From Porticoccaceae bacterium (GTDB taxonomy: Bacteria > Pseudomonadota > Gammaproteobacteria > Pseudomonadales > Porticoccaceae), in contig NZJL01000043.1 of NCBI GenBank assembly GCA_002692165.1, positions 12,732-17,961 on the forward strand: 5,230 nucleotides of DNA, in the 5' to 3' direction. The position numbers were made by a program, and so were the translations under genes. Each line of letters starts with the position of its first letter. Position 1 is the stretch's first letter. This document shows, piece by piece, positions 1 to 5,230 of this stretch. The notes under the pieces were generated by a model. It searched no databases. It worked only from the letters and a program-made list of their open reading frames with translations, and had not been told where the DNA came from.

Positions 1-675
1 ATCAGAAAATACAATCGCATCCTCCCCTGATTCGGCGAGCACGTGAAATTCATGAGAAATGTTGCCTCCTATAGAACCAGTGTCGGCTATAACTGCCTTA
101 AATATCAGCGCTGTTCGCTCAAATATCCTGCAGTAGGTCTCATACATGCTATCATAGGTTTCCTCTAAAGATTTTTGATTAATGTGAAATGAGTAGGCAT
201 CCTTCATGCAAAATTCTCGGGTACGCATCACACCAAAACGAGGTCTGACCTCATCTCTAAACTTAGTTTGAATTTGATAAAAGTTGATAGGTAACTGACG
301 GTAGCTTTTAATCTCTGTTCGAATAATGTCGGTGATTACTTCCTCATGAGTTGGGCCAAGGCAAAAGTCCCTCTCATGTCGGTCATTGATTCTTAATAGT
401 TCTGGGCCAAACTCACCCCACCGTTTGGACTCTTTCCACAAGTCGGCTGGCTGAACTAAAGGCATAAGAAGTTCTAAAGCGCCTGAGGCGTCCATTTCTT
501 CGCGCACAATTGCCTCTACTTTCCGGAAGACTCGCAGTCCCAGTGGCAACCAGCTATAGAGCCCTGAAGCCAGCTTCCGAATCATTCCTGCTCGCAACAT
601 CAATTGATGGCTAACGATCTCTGCCTCTGAAGGAAGCTCTTTTTTTGTGCTAATGAGAAATTGGCTGGCACGCAT
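1..675 (-). CDS. proS: Prolyl-tRNA synthetase, N-terminal part (cut by window edge)
   Basis: Prolyl-tRNA synthetase charges tRNA-Pro with proline in the cytoplasm. The 225 visible residues, read on the minus strand, form the N-terminal class II catalytic core of the bacterial ProS type. Residues 22-40 carry the conserved stretch [19 protein letters not shown]. The motif 1 region covers about residues 43-72, GPTHEE lies at 107-112, and motif 2 at about 138-164 contains [15 protein letters not shown] followed by [14 protein letters not shown] at 199-204 and SHEF at 207-210 come next, and the sequence stops just before where the family's inserted editing domain begins. That domain, motif 3 and the anticodon-binding domain lie beyond position 1; full-length family members are about 570 residues. 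The start is fixed: the ATG at 675-673 is immediately preceded by an in-frame TAA. No clear Shine-Dalgarno precedes it. It is divergent from the fmdB-aspS-yebC cluster. Identity is very secure from close resemblance to the E. coli protein. Confidence 0.97.
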   Translation of the reverse strand, partial: MRASQFLISTKKELPSEAEIVSHQLMLRAGMIRKLASGLYSWLPLGLRVFRKVEAIVREEMDASGALELLMPLVQPADLWKESKRWGEFGPELLRINDRHERDFCLGPTHEEVITDIIRTEIKSYRQLPINFYQIQTKFRDEVRPRFGVMRTREFCMKDAYSFHINQKSLEETYDSMYETYCRIFERTALIFKAVIADTGSIGGNISHEFHVLAESGEDAIVFSD

Positions 676-703
676 TTAAGTTTCTGCCGCTTTTGAGTTT
701 AAG

Positions 704-735
704 ACCCATAGTTTACTGATCGGCACCTCATGGGT
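704..735 (-). repeat. Inverted repeat in the proS leader
   Basis: ACCCAT at 704-709 and ATGGGT at 730-735 are perfect 6-base inverted arms around a 20-base loop. On the minus strand they lie about 30 bases upstream of the proS start, so they could form a hairpin in the proS leader if transcription starts further upstream. The arms are short and the loop long, no run of T follows, and no regulatory function can be assigned. Confidence 0.25.
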
Positions 736-864
736 ACAGAGTTTGGATGAATTGATTAAAAAAAACGGTTCACACTGTGTTATGCGTTTAGTCTTTTTTC
801 TGGGTTACCTGGTAAAAACAAACAAAAAGGCACTAATTATTCTCAGTCTCTTGCATTCAGAGCA

Positions 865-893
865 TTCTCGATCTGCAAGTGGTGCTGTATAAT
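865..893 (+). promoter_or_regulatory. Probable sigma-70-type promoter for the fmdB-aspS-yebC cluster
   Basis: A perfect TATAAT lies at 888-893. The best-placed -35 is TTCTCG at 865-870, 17 bases upstream, which matches the TTGACA consensus poorly. Transcription would start near 900, giving a leader of about 25 bases before the ATG at 926. The strong -10 and its position make this the best candidate promoter in the divergent region. The weak -35 suggests either modest strength or help from an activator. Only the -10 is clearly seen; the remainder is inference. Confidence 0.55.
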
Positions 894-925
894 CAGAATC
901 TAAACTGAATTGGTTGGATGAAGGC

Positions 926-1285
926 ATGCCCATATACGAGTATCAATGTTCTGAATGTGGCCACAAACTTGAAGTGTTGCAAAAAATGAGCGATGACCCT
1001 TTGACTATCTGTCCGGCCTGTAATGCCTCAGCGCTAAAGAAGCTCATTTCTGCGGTAGGTTTTCGTTTGAGTGGTACCGGTTGGTATGAAACTGATTTCA
1101 AAACGAAAGATAAACGCAATATCAGTGGGGAACGAGATCCTGCAGCCAAAACCGAAAAGTCTGAGTCCGAAAGCTCGAAACCTAGTGTCGAACAAAAAAG
1201 CACCTCCGAACCGTCCGCGAAATCTGGCGAATCTGCCCAAAAATCTTCTGATGCCCCAAAGAAACCCGAGAAACCGGCGTCTTGA
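926..1285 (+). CDS. FmdB-family zinc-ribbon protein
   Basis: This is a 119-residue protein beginning MPIYEYQCSECGH, the signature start of the FmdB/CxxC-CxxC regulatory-protein zinc-ribbon family. Two cysteine pairs, C8/C11 (CSEC) and C29/C32 (CPAC), should bind one zinc ion. A conserved-looking segment at about 45-58 (GFRLSGTGWYETDF) ends the folded part. From about residue 62 the tail is low-complexity, rich in Lys, Ser, Glu, Pro and Ala, and probably disordered. The name comes from a putative regulator of an amide-utilisation locus; the cellular role of most members is unknown. I chose ATG 926 because the family begins at MPxYEY and a GGA at 916-918 sits 7 bases upstream. A TTG at 914 would add four residues and looks less likely. 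The gene ends 16 bases before aspS and is probably co-transcribed with it. FmdB-type genes are often found next to aspS in gammaproteobacteria. Confidence 0.9.
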   Translation: MPIYEYQCSECGHKLEVLQKMSDDPLTICPACNASALKKLISAVGFRLSGTGWYETDFKTKDKRNISGERDPAAKTEKSESESSKPSVEQKSTSEPSAKSGESAQKSSDAPKKPEKPAS

Positions 1286-1301
1286 CAAGGAATAAAGACT
1301 T

Positions 1302-3074
1302 ATGCGTCGATCATTATATTGTGGGTTAGTAAAGCCCGAGCATGTGGGTGAAGATTTGACACTGTGTGGTTGGGTTGATCGTCGACGTGATCACGGAGGG
1401 GTAATCTTTATCGATCTTCGGGATCGTGAGGGCGTGGTTCAAGTGGTATTTGATCCTGACAATGCAGACGCTTTTAATCTGGCTGACGGTGCGAGGTCCG
1501 AGTATGTGTTGCGGGTAAAGGGAGTAGTGCGCATGCGGTCATGCGAGACTATTAATGAATCAATGGCGACTGGGCATATAGAGTTGTATGCCCATTCCTT
1601 GGAGATTCTCAATCGAGCAAAAACGCCGCCCTTTCAACTTGACCATTATGTCAATGTCGGTGAGGAGGTACGTCTGAAATACCGATACATGGATTTGCGT
1701 CGACCAGAAATGCAAAAAAATCTTAAAATGCGATCGGAAGTAACAAGCAGTGTGAGAAATTTTCTGATTCAGAAAGGATTTTTGGATATTGAAACCCCGG
1801 TCATGACGAGAGCTACTCCAGAAGGTGCTCGAGATTATGTCATTCCATCTCGCACCTATCCCGGACAATTCTTCGCGATGCCTCAGTCGCCGCAGATATT
1901 CAAGCAGTTATTAATGGTTGCGGGCTGTGATCGATATTTTCAAATAGCAAAATGCTTTCGATATGAGGATTTACGCGCGGACCGACAGCCAGAATTCACG
2001 CAAATTGATATTGAGGCTTCATTTGTTGACAAGGAGGATATTCTTGAGGTTGGTGAAGAACTGATTAGTGACATTTTCCGCAAGCATTTGTCGGTTGAAC
2101 TCGGCGAATTCCCTCGAATGAGTTATGCGGAAGCTATGAGAAGGTATGGTTCAGATAAGCCTGATATGAGAATTCCTTTAGAGTTGGTAGATCTCAAAGA
2201 TCTGCTGTTAAACGTCGAGTTCAAGGTTTTCTCTGGTCCAGCTAATGATCCTAAATCCCGTGTTAGCGCGCTCAAGATTCCAGGAGGAGCGGCATTGTCG
2301 CGGAAGAAAATTGATGAATACACGGAGTATGTGGAAATATATGGTGCAAAAGGGTTGGCTTGGATTAAAGTCAATGAATTAGATAATGGAATTCAGGGTT
2401 TGCAATCGCCGATAATAAAATTTATCGGAGAGCAGACCACTTTAGAGATAATGGATCGGCTAAACGCTCAAAACGGAGATATTGTTTTTTTTGGTGCTGA
2501 CACGCATAAAATTGTTTCAGAAGCTCTGGGTGCGCTGCGCTGTCAAATAGCCGCAGATATGGGTCTGTATGTTGCAGATTGGGCGCCAATTTGGGTTTTA
2601 GACTTTCCAATGTTTGAGGTCTTAGAGGATGGCTCGTTTACCTCTCTGCACCATCCGTTTACGTCACCCTCATGTGGCGTTGAAGAATTGTTGAAAAAAC
2701 CAGCGGAAAGTCTATCTATAGCCTATGACATTGTAATAAACGGATATGAATTAGGAGGGGGATCCATTCGAATTCATGAACAAAAAATGCAGGAGGTCGT
2801 ATTTGACATACTGAAAATAGGCAAGCAGCAGCAGCTTGAGAAATTTGGTTTCTTGCTCGATGCTCTTCAGTTTGGTGCGCCCCCTCATGGAGGCATCGCC
2901 TTTGGGCTCGATCGGTTGATGATGCTCTTGACGGAAAAAGACTCTATCCGAGATGTGATAGCGTTCCCGAAAACTCAGTCCGCCTCTTGTCTTATGACAG
3001 ACGCGCCAAGCCATTTGGATACAAACCAGCTTAGCGAGCTAGGCATTCGTGCTCGACACTTTACTAGTCAGTGA
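1302..3074 (+). CDS. aspS: Aspartyl-tRNA synthetase (bacterial type, possibly non-discriminating)
   Basis: AspRS attaches aspartate to tRNA-Asp in the cytoplasm. The 590 residues equal the usual bacterial length. In order: an N-terminal OB-fold anticodon-binding domain (about 1-105, with [13 protein letters not shown] at 21-33), then the class II core starting near 130 (MDLRRPEM). The core has ATPEGARDY at 171-179, the aspartate-binding PQSPQ at 194-198, motif 2 with Arg220 and Glu222 followed by [12 protein letters not shown], the inserted GAD domain at about 285-420, LGGGSIRIH at 484-492, and motif 3 GIAFGLDRL at 531-539 with Arg538. The start has AAGGAA at 1287-1292, 9 bases upstream. His31 matches the residue found in the Pseudomonas non-discriminating enzyme, which can also charge tRNA-Asn; this hints at, but does not prove, a GatCAB-dependent Asn-tRNA route. 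Tyr221 replaces the Asp usual in the [11 protein letters not shown] motif. No frame break is seen. Second gene of the likely operon. Confidence 0.97.
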   Translation: MRRSLYCGLVKPEHVGEDLTLCGWVDRRRDHGGVIFIDLRDREGVVQVVFDPDNADAFNLADGARSEYVLRVKGVVRMRSCETINESMATGHIELYAHSLEILNRAKTPPFQLDHYVNVGEEVRLKYRYMDLRRPEMQKNLKMRSEVTSSVRNFLIQKGFLDIETPVMTRATPEGARDYVIPSRTYPGQFFAMPQSPQIFKQLLMVAGCDRYFQIAKCFRYEDLRADRQPEFTQIDIEASFVDKEDILEVGEELISDIFRKHLSVELGEFPRMSYAEAMRRYGSDKPDMRIPLELVDLKDLLLNVEFKVFSGPANDPKSRVSALKIPGGAALSRKKIDEYTEYVEIYGAKGLAWIKVNELDNGIQGLQSPIIKFIGEQTTLEIMDRLNAQNGDIVFFGADTHKIVSEALGALRCQIAADMGLYVADWAPIWVLDFPMFEVLEDGSFTSLHHPFTSPSCGVEELLKKPAESLSIAYDIVINGYELGGGSIRIHEQKMQEVVFDILKIGKQQQLEKFGFLLDALQFGAPPHGGIAFGLDRLMMLLTEKDSIRDVIAFPKTQSASCLMTDAPSHLDTNQLSELGIRARHFTSQ

Positions 3075-3103
3075 TTTTGCAATTCGAATTTTAGAGGGTT
3101 TAG

Positions 3104-3850
3104 ATGGCTGGTCATAGCAAGTGGGCAAATATAAGGCATCGGAAAGCAGCACAAGACGCTAAGCGAGGAAAAATTTTCACAAAATTGATTCGCGAACTAG
3201 TGGTTGCAGCCAAGACGGGTGGCTCAACCGTTGAGGAAAATCCTCGATTGCGAGCTGCTGTTGACAAAGCTCTTAGTTCGAATATGAAACGCGATACCAT
3301 AGAAAAAGCAATCAGCAGGGGTGTTGGAGCTGGAGAGGGCGAAAATTACCATGAGCTGACTTATGAGGGATATGCCCCTGGAGGCGTTGCCGTGCTGGTT
3401 GAGTGCATGACGGATAATCGTAATCGCACTGTTGGAGAAGTCAGACACGTATTTAGTAAATTTGGAGGTAATCTCGGAACGGATGGATCTGTATCCTATT
3501 TGTTTAGCCGTATAGGTCAGATGGACTTCGCTCCGGATTGTGACGAGGATTCGCTCCTTGATGCCGCACTGGACGCGGGTGCACAGGATTTGGAAACATG
3601 TGATGACGGTTCCTTCAGCGTTGTAACTGATTTTGGAGATTTTTTAAAAGTCAAGGATGCGCTGAATCTCGCCGGATTCATGCCTCAGAGCGCTGATATA
3701 ACGATGTCGGCTAGCATTAAAGTAACTGTTGATCTTGAAGGGGCCCAGAAATTGGCCAGTATGATTGATTCGCTTGAGGATCTTGATGATGTGCAAAATG
3801 TGTATACAAATGCTGATGTGCCGACTGCTGTATTTGAGTCGTTGGAATGA
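3104..3850 (+). CDS. yebC: YebC/TACO1-family protein (translation factor or regulator)
   Basis: The 248 residues match the family in length and throughout. The N-terminus [20 protein letters not shown] followed by [12 protein letters not shown] is the family hallmark; [11 protein letters not shown] (46-56), [14 protein letters not shown] (87-100), TDNRNRT (103-109), [15 protein letters not shown] (120-134) and the C-terminal YTNAD (234-238) are also typical. Members were first annotated as DNA-binding transcription regulators (PmpR in Pseudomonas). More recent work on YebC and mitochondrial TACO1 points to a ribosome-associated factor that relieves stalling, especially at consecutive prolines. 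The sequence alone cannot choose between these roles. The start is supported by AGAGGG at 3093-3098, 5 bases upstream. It lies 29 bases after aspS and is surely co-transcribed with it. In many proteobacteria ruvC follows yebC; here it does not. The TGA stop overlaps an ATG at 3847 (ATGA), though that ATG is probably not used. Confidence 0.96.
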   Translation: MAGHSKWANIRHRKAAQDAKRGKIFTKLIRELVVAAKTGGSTVEENPRLRAAVDKALSSNMKRDTIEKAISRGVGAGEGENYHELTYEGYAPGGVAVLVECMTDNRNRTVGEVRHVFSKFGGNLGTDGSVSYLFSRIGQMDFAPDCDEDSLLDAALDAGAQDLETCDDGSFSVVTDFGDFLKVKDALNLAGFMPQSADITMSASIKVTVDLEGAQKLASMIDSLEDLDDVQNVYTNADVPTAVFESLE

Positions 3851-3863
3851 GATTTGTTTGGGG

Positions 3864-3899
3864 CCCGACCTCGCTTTCGGGTGGTTTAATCAGAGCGAG
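3864..3899 (+). promoter_or_regulatory. Two mutually exclusive hairpins between yebC and the small gene
   Basis: CCCGA at 3864-3868 can pair with TCGGG at 3877-3881 around an 8-base loop. Alternatively CTCGCTTT at 3870-3877 can pair with AGAGCGAG at 3892-3899 through 8 positions, one of them G-U, around a 14-base loop. The two folds use overlapping bases, so only one can form at a time. The second ends 11 bases before the AGGAG of the next gene. The first is followed by TGGTTTAAT, too poor in T for a confident terminator. It may be an mRNA-processing or translation-control element, or chance; no energy was computed. Confidence 0.3.
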
Positions 3900-3910
3900 T
3901 AATCAAATTG

Positions 3911-3915
3911 AGGAG
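3911..3915 (+). promoter_or_regulatory. Shine-Dalgarno that decides the start of the 87-residue gene
   Basis: AGGAG, part of the longer TTGAGGAG, sits 6 bases before the ATG at 3922. It is one of the best ribosome-binding sites in the window. It is the main reason for choosing ATG 3922 over the ATG at 3847, which overlaps the yebC stop and has no comparable site. Confidence 0.8.
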
Positions 3916-3921
3916 TATAAG

Positions 3922-4185
3922 ATGAAAGTGGTAAAAAAAACCAAAGACTATACTATTTATCTAAAGCGTTCCGGCAGATATGGTGTTCAGGATTCAGAGA
4001 AGAATTGGATCAATCAAAAAGAGAAAGTCGTGATCTTGACTTCTGAGGGCCTAATAAAGAACGCTAGCGCATCGGAGGCGACACCTAAAAAATCAGAAAT
4101 GGAAGAAAACCAGGAGGATAATTCAGCTGCTGCAGAGGTTGTTGAGGAAGAGGTTGCATCTGAGAAGTCTGCTGAGGCTGTTTAG
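3922..4185 (+). CDS. Small conserved-looking protein of unknown function with acidic tail
   Basis: I do not recognise a named family. The 87-residue product has two parts. Residues 1-46 are compact and basic (MKVVKKTKDYTIYLKRSGRY, then a segment with WINQKEKVVIL and SEGLI) and look like a small folded domain with alternating hydrophobic residues suggestive of beta strands. Residues 47-87 are low-complexity, rich in Glu, Ala, Ser and Lys, and probably disordered. There is no signal peptide, membrane segment or cysteine. ATG 3922 is preferred because AGGAG lies 6 bases upstream. Starting at ATG 3847 would add 25 residues encoded across the hairpin-prone spacer, which look non-coding. It follows yebC by 71 bases on the same strand and may be read from the same transcript. 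It occupies the place where ruvC often sits, but the sequence has none of the features expected of RuvC. The frame continues past the TAG stop in similar composition (see next entry), so the protein may be a shortened version of a longer ancestor. That the gene is real is likely; its function is unknown. Confidence 0.75.
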   Translation: MKVVKKTKDYTIYLKRSGRYGVQDSEKNWINQKEKVVILTSEGLIKNASASEATPKKSEMEENQEDNSAAAEVVEEEVASEKSAEAV

Positions 4186-4425
4186 GAACCAGTGCTCCAA
4201 GAGACTAAAAACAAACCACGAGCGAAGCGCTCTAAAAAGGCTGGTGATGAGGCCATTGAATAAAAATCCACGGAGAATAACAAAAAGAAGACAAAGAACG
4301 AGGAAAAATAGAAACGATTTCTGCATTAGCAGAATGATCGGGCTTTAACTGAGTCGGAGAATGAATCGAATCGAGAGGCTCATAAATTGCGACTCCCGTT
4401 TTGGTTCTTGCTTGGATTAGGCTGA
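4186..4425 (+). pseudogene. Possible decayed C-terminal tail of the preceding small gene
   Basis: This stretch between the small gene and the M16 gene holds no intact gene I can support. Read in the small gene's own frame after its TAG (4183-4185), it gives 25 codons of similar Glu/Lys/Ala/Pro-rich character, including EPVLQETKNKPRAKRSKKA. A TAA at 4261 follows, then 15 codons (KSTENNKKKTKNEEK), TAG at 4309, 5 codons, TAG at 4327, and 31 codons ending at TGA 4423. The first three stops (TAG 4183, TAA 4261, TAG 4309) sit among Glu/Lys codons from which each is one base away. This would fit a longer low-complexity tail eroded by nonsense mutations. The caveat is that the strand is purine-rich, so any frame tends to yield Lys, Glu, Arg and Asn; a second frame is open from about 4139 to 4348 but gives an implausible Arg/Lys-rich product. 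A weak GAGTCG/CGACTC inverted pair (4351-4356, 4390-4395) is not a convincing terminator. Confidence 0.4.
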
Positions 4426-4437
4426 AAACTTGTATTT

Positions 4438-4442
4438 GGGAG
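4438..4442 (+). promoter_or_regulatory. Shine-Dalgarno supporting the TTG start of the M16 gene
   Basis: GGGAG lies 8 bases before TTG 4451. An in-frame TAA at 4445-4447 leaves only one codon (AAA) before that TTG, so no upstream start is possible. Together with the signal peptide encoded directly from the TTG, this makes TTG the likely start. Confidence 0.7.
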
Positions 4443-4450
4443 CTTAAAAA

Positions 4451-5230
4451 TTGAAGTTTTTTCTTTTAGTTGTGATTGGCTTATTTGCGGTAGGTTGCAA
4501 AAATGAGAATGGAGACTCCACTCATTTAAAAGAACAAAAACCAACTGTTGATATTTCAACAGATGAAATTCGTTTCATTGAAAGGGTGAGAAAGAATACT
4601 GATGCAGTTGTTATACCTTATCAAAAATATGAGCTGGACAATGGTTTGACTGTCATTCTCCATGAAGATCCCTCAGATCCGCTGGTGCATGTCGATGTTA
4701 CCTATCATGTCGGTTCCGCTCGCGAAGAGAAAGGTAAGTCAGGATTTGCGCATTTTTTTGAGCACATGATGTTCCAAGGTTCGGAGAATGTGGGTGATGA
4801 AGAGCACTTTAAGATAGTTACAGAGGCTGGTGGGACCATGAACGGGACCACCAATAGCGACAGAACTAATTATTACCAAACCGTACCGGCAAATCAGTTA
4901 GAAAAAGTGCTTTGGCTTGAGTCGGATCGAATGGGTTATTTCCTTGACGCAGTGACGCAGAAAAAGTTCGAAGTTCAACGAGATACTGTCAAGAATGAAC
5001 GTGGGCAGAGGGTTGATAATAGACCTTATGGTAGAGTTGATGAGCGCATTAGTCAGGCATTATTCCCAGATGGCCATCCGTATTCGTGGCCCGTTATTGG
5101 ATATACAGAGGACCTTGATAGGGTGGGCCTGGACGATTTGAAAGGCTTTTTTTTACGCTGGTACGGTCCTAACAATGCCACGCTAACAATTGGGGGTGAC
5201 TTCGAAGAGAAAGAAACATTGGAATGGGTT
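4451..5230 (+). CDS. M16-family zinc peptidase, predicted lipoprotein (cut by window edge)
   Basis: The first 260 residues of a pitrilysin/insulinase-type (M16) metallopeptidase are visible. The N-terminus MKFFLLVVIGLFAVGC is a signal peptide ending in an acceptable lipobox (AVGC, Cys16), so the protein is predicted to be exported and lipid-anchored in the envelope. A short linker (17-55) leads into the catalytic domain. The inverted zinc motif HFFEH is at 101-105 (His101 and His105 ligands, Glu104 catalytic) in the context SGFAHFFEHMMFQGS. The third ligand is most likely Glu183 in VKNERGQRVDNRPYG. GGTMNGTTNSDRTNYYQTVP (127-146) is the usual substrate-strand region, and HPY...VIGYTEDL (209-222) is typical. 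All active-site residues are present, so it should be active. Such proteins often exceed 400 or 900 residues and may act with a second M16 subunit; neither can be seen here. The translation start is TTG with GGGAG 8 bases upstream. It probably degrades peptides in the periplasm, but the substrate is unknown. Confidence 0.93.
   Translation, partial: MKFFLLVVIGLFAVGCKNENGDSTHLKEQKPTVDISTDEIRFIERVRKNTDAVVIPYQKYELDNGLTVILHEDPSDPLVHVDVTYHVGSAREEKGKSGFAHFFEHMMFQGSENVGDEEHFKIVTEAGGTMNGTTNSDRTNYYQTVPANQLEKVLWLESDRMGYFLDAVTQKKFEVQRDTVKNERGQRVDNRPYGRVDERISQALFPDGHPYSWPVIGYTEDLDRVGLDDLKGFFLRWYGPNNATLTIGGDFEEKETLEWV

Larger units (their letters stand above)
676..925. other. Divergent intergenic region between proS and the fmdB-like gene
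   Basis: This 250-base stretch contains no convincing coding sequence on either strand and no tRNA-like or other RNA gene that I can recognise. It should hold the promoters for leftward proS and the rightward cluster. The rightward -10 box at 888-893 is the only promoter element I can defend. Small symmetric elements are present: ACCCAT/ATGGGT at 704-709 and 730-735, ACACTGTGT at 772-780 and TTACCTGGTAA at 805-815. The last two are short enough to be chance. A run of A at 758-765 and T-rich or A-rich patches around 790-828 make the middle of the region easily melted. I could not pick a leftward proS promoter by eye. Confidence 0.7.

Noticed and set aside
772..815. Short palindromes ACACTGTGT (772-780) and TTACCTGGTAA (805-815) as operators.
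   Set aside because: Arms of four and five bases are expected by chance in a region this long, and neither is repeated nor matches an operator I know.
914..925. TTG at 914 as the start of the FmdB-like gene.
   Set aside because: The family characteristically begins MPxYEY, which matches ATG 926, and the GGA at 916-918 is correctly spaced for that ATG.
3847..3921. ATG at 3847 overlapping the yebC stop (ATGA) as the start of the small gene.
   Set aside because: It has no good Shine-Dalgarno, and the extra 25 residues are encoded by a hairpin-prone spacer and look non-coding. ATG 3922 has AGGAG at ideal spacing.
4139..4348. Open frame of 69 codons overlapping the end of the small gene.
   Set aside because: It gives an Arg/Lys-rich product in another frame of a purine-rich stretch, with no good ribosome-binding site and no recognisable motif.
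4351..4406. GAGTCG/CGACTC inverted pair followed by TTTT as a Rho-independent terminator.
   Set aside because: The stem is only six pairs around a 33-base loop, and the T run is short and not adjacent to the stem.
3922..4425. Reassigned stop codons (TAA and TAG read as Gln), which would join the small gene to its downstream frame; fmdB, aspS and yebC all end in TGA.
   Set aside because: Across the well-identified proteins (ProS, AspRS, YebC, M16) no in-frame TAA or TAG occurs; Gln is always CAA or CAG, including conserved positions. Three TGA stops are too few to argue from, and such a code is not known for bacterial chromosomes.
4408..4436. TTGCTT and TGTATT spaced 17 bases apart as a promoter for the M16 gene.
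   Set aside because: The match is weak, and transcription would begin at or after the Shine-Dalgarno at 4438-4442, leaving almost no leader.

Overview
The window looks like ordinary chromosome from a Gram-negative gammaproteobacterium. The recognisable proteins (ProRS, an FmdB-type zinc ribbon, AspRS, YebC) resemble gammaproteobacterial forms; AspRS in particular reads very close to Pseudomonas AspRS as I recall it. A predicted lipoprotein peptidase fits a Gram-negative envelope. Base composition is moderate and, by eye, somewhat AT-leaning. An uncultured or marine lineage is possible, but the sequence does not prove it. I see no insertion sequence, CRISPR array, tRNA, rRNA or phage module.

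Layout. On the minus strand at the left edge (1-675) is the N-terminal 225 residues of prolyl-tRNA synthetase, cut by the window. A 250-base non-coding divergent region (676-925) follows, with a good -10 box for rightward transcription at 888-893. All later genes are on the plus strand: an FmdB-family zinc-ribbon protein (926-1285), aspS (1302-3074), yebC (3104-3850), an 87-residue unrecognised protein (3922-4185), and the first 260 residues of an M16 zinc-peptidase lipoprotein (4451 to the right edge). The first three are separated by only 16 and 29 bases and look like one operon. The small gene has a strong Shine-Dalgarno and probably belongs to the same transcript. The M16 gene begins at a TTG preceded by a good Shine-Dalgarno.

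Function. The cluster is mostly translation machinery: two aminoacyl-tRNA synthetases, and YebC, whose family has recently been linked to relieving ribosome stalling at proline-rich stretches. The zinc-ribbon protein and the small protein have no assignable role. The M16 protein is probably an envelope protease and functionally separate.

Most notable points. (1) The reading frame of the small gene continues past its TAG stop as similar Glu/Lys/Ala-rich sequence, interrupted by three more stops (TAA, TAG, TAG) before a TGA at 4423-4425, as if a longer low-complexity tail had been truncated by nonsense mutation. (2) ruvC, the usual neighbour after yebC in many proteobacteria, is replaced by this small gene and the M16 gene. 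(3) AspRS carries His31, a residue linked to non-discriminating AspRS, and has Tyr where Asp is usual after the motif 2 Arg. I did not find a convincing new biological system.
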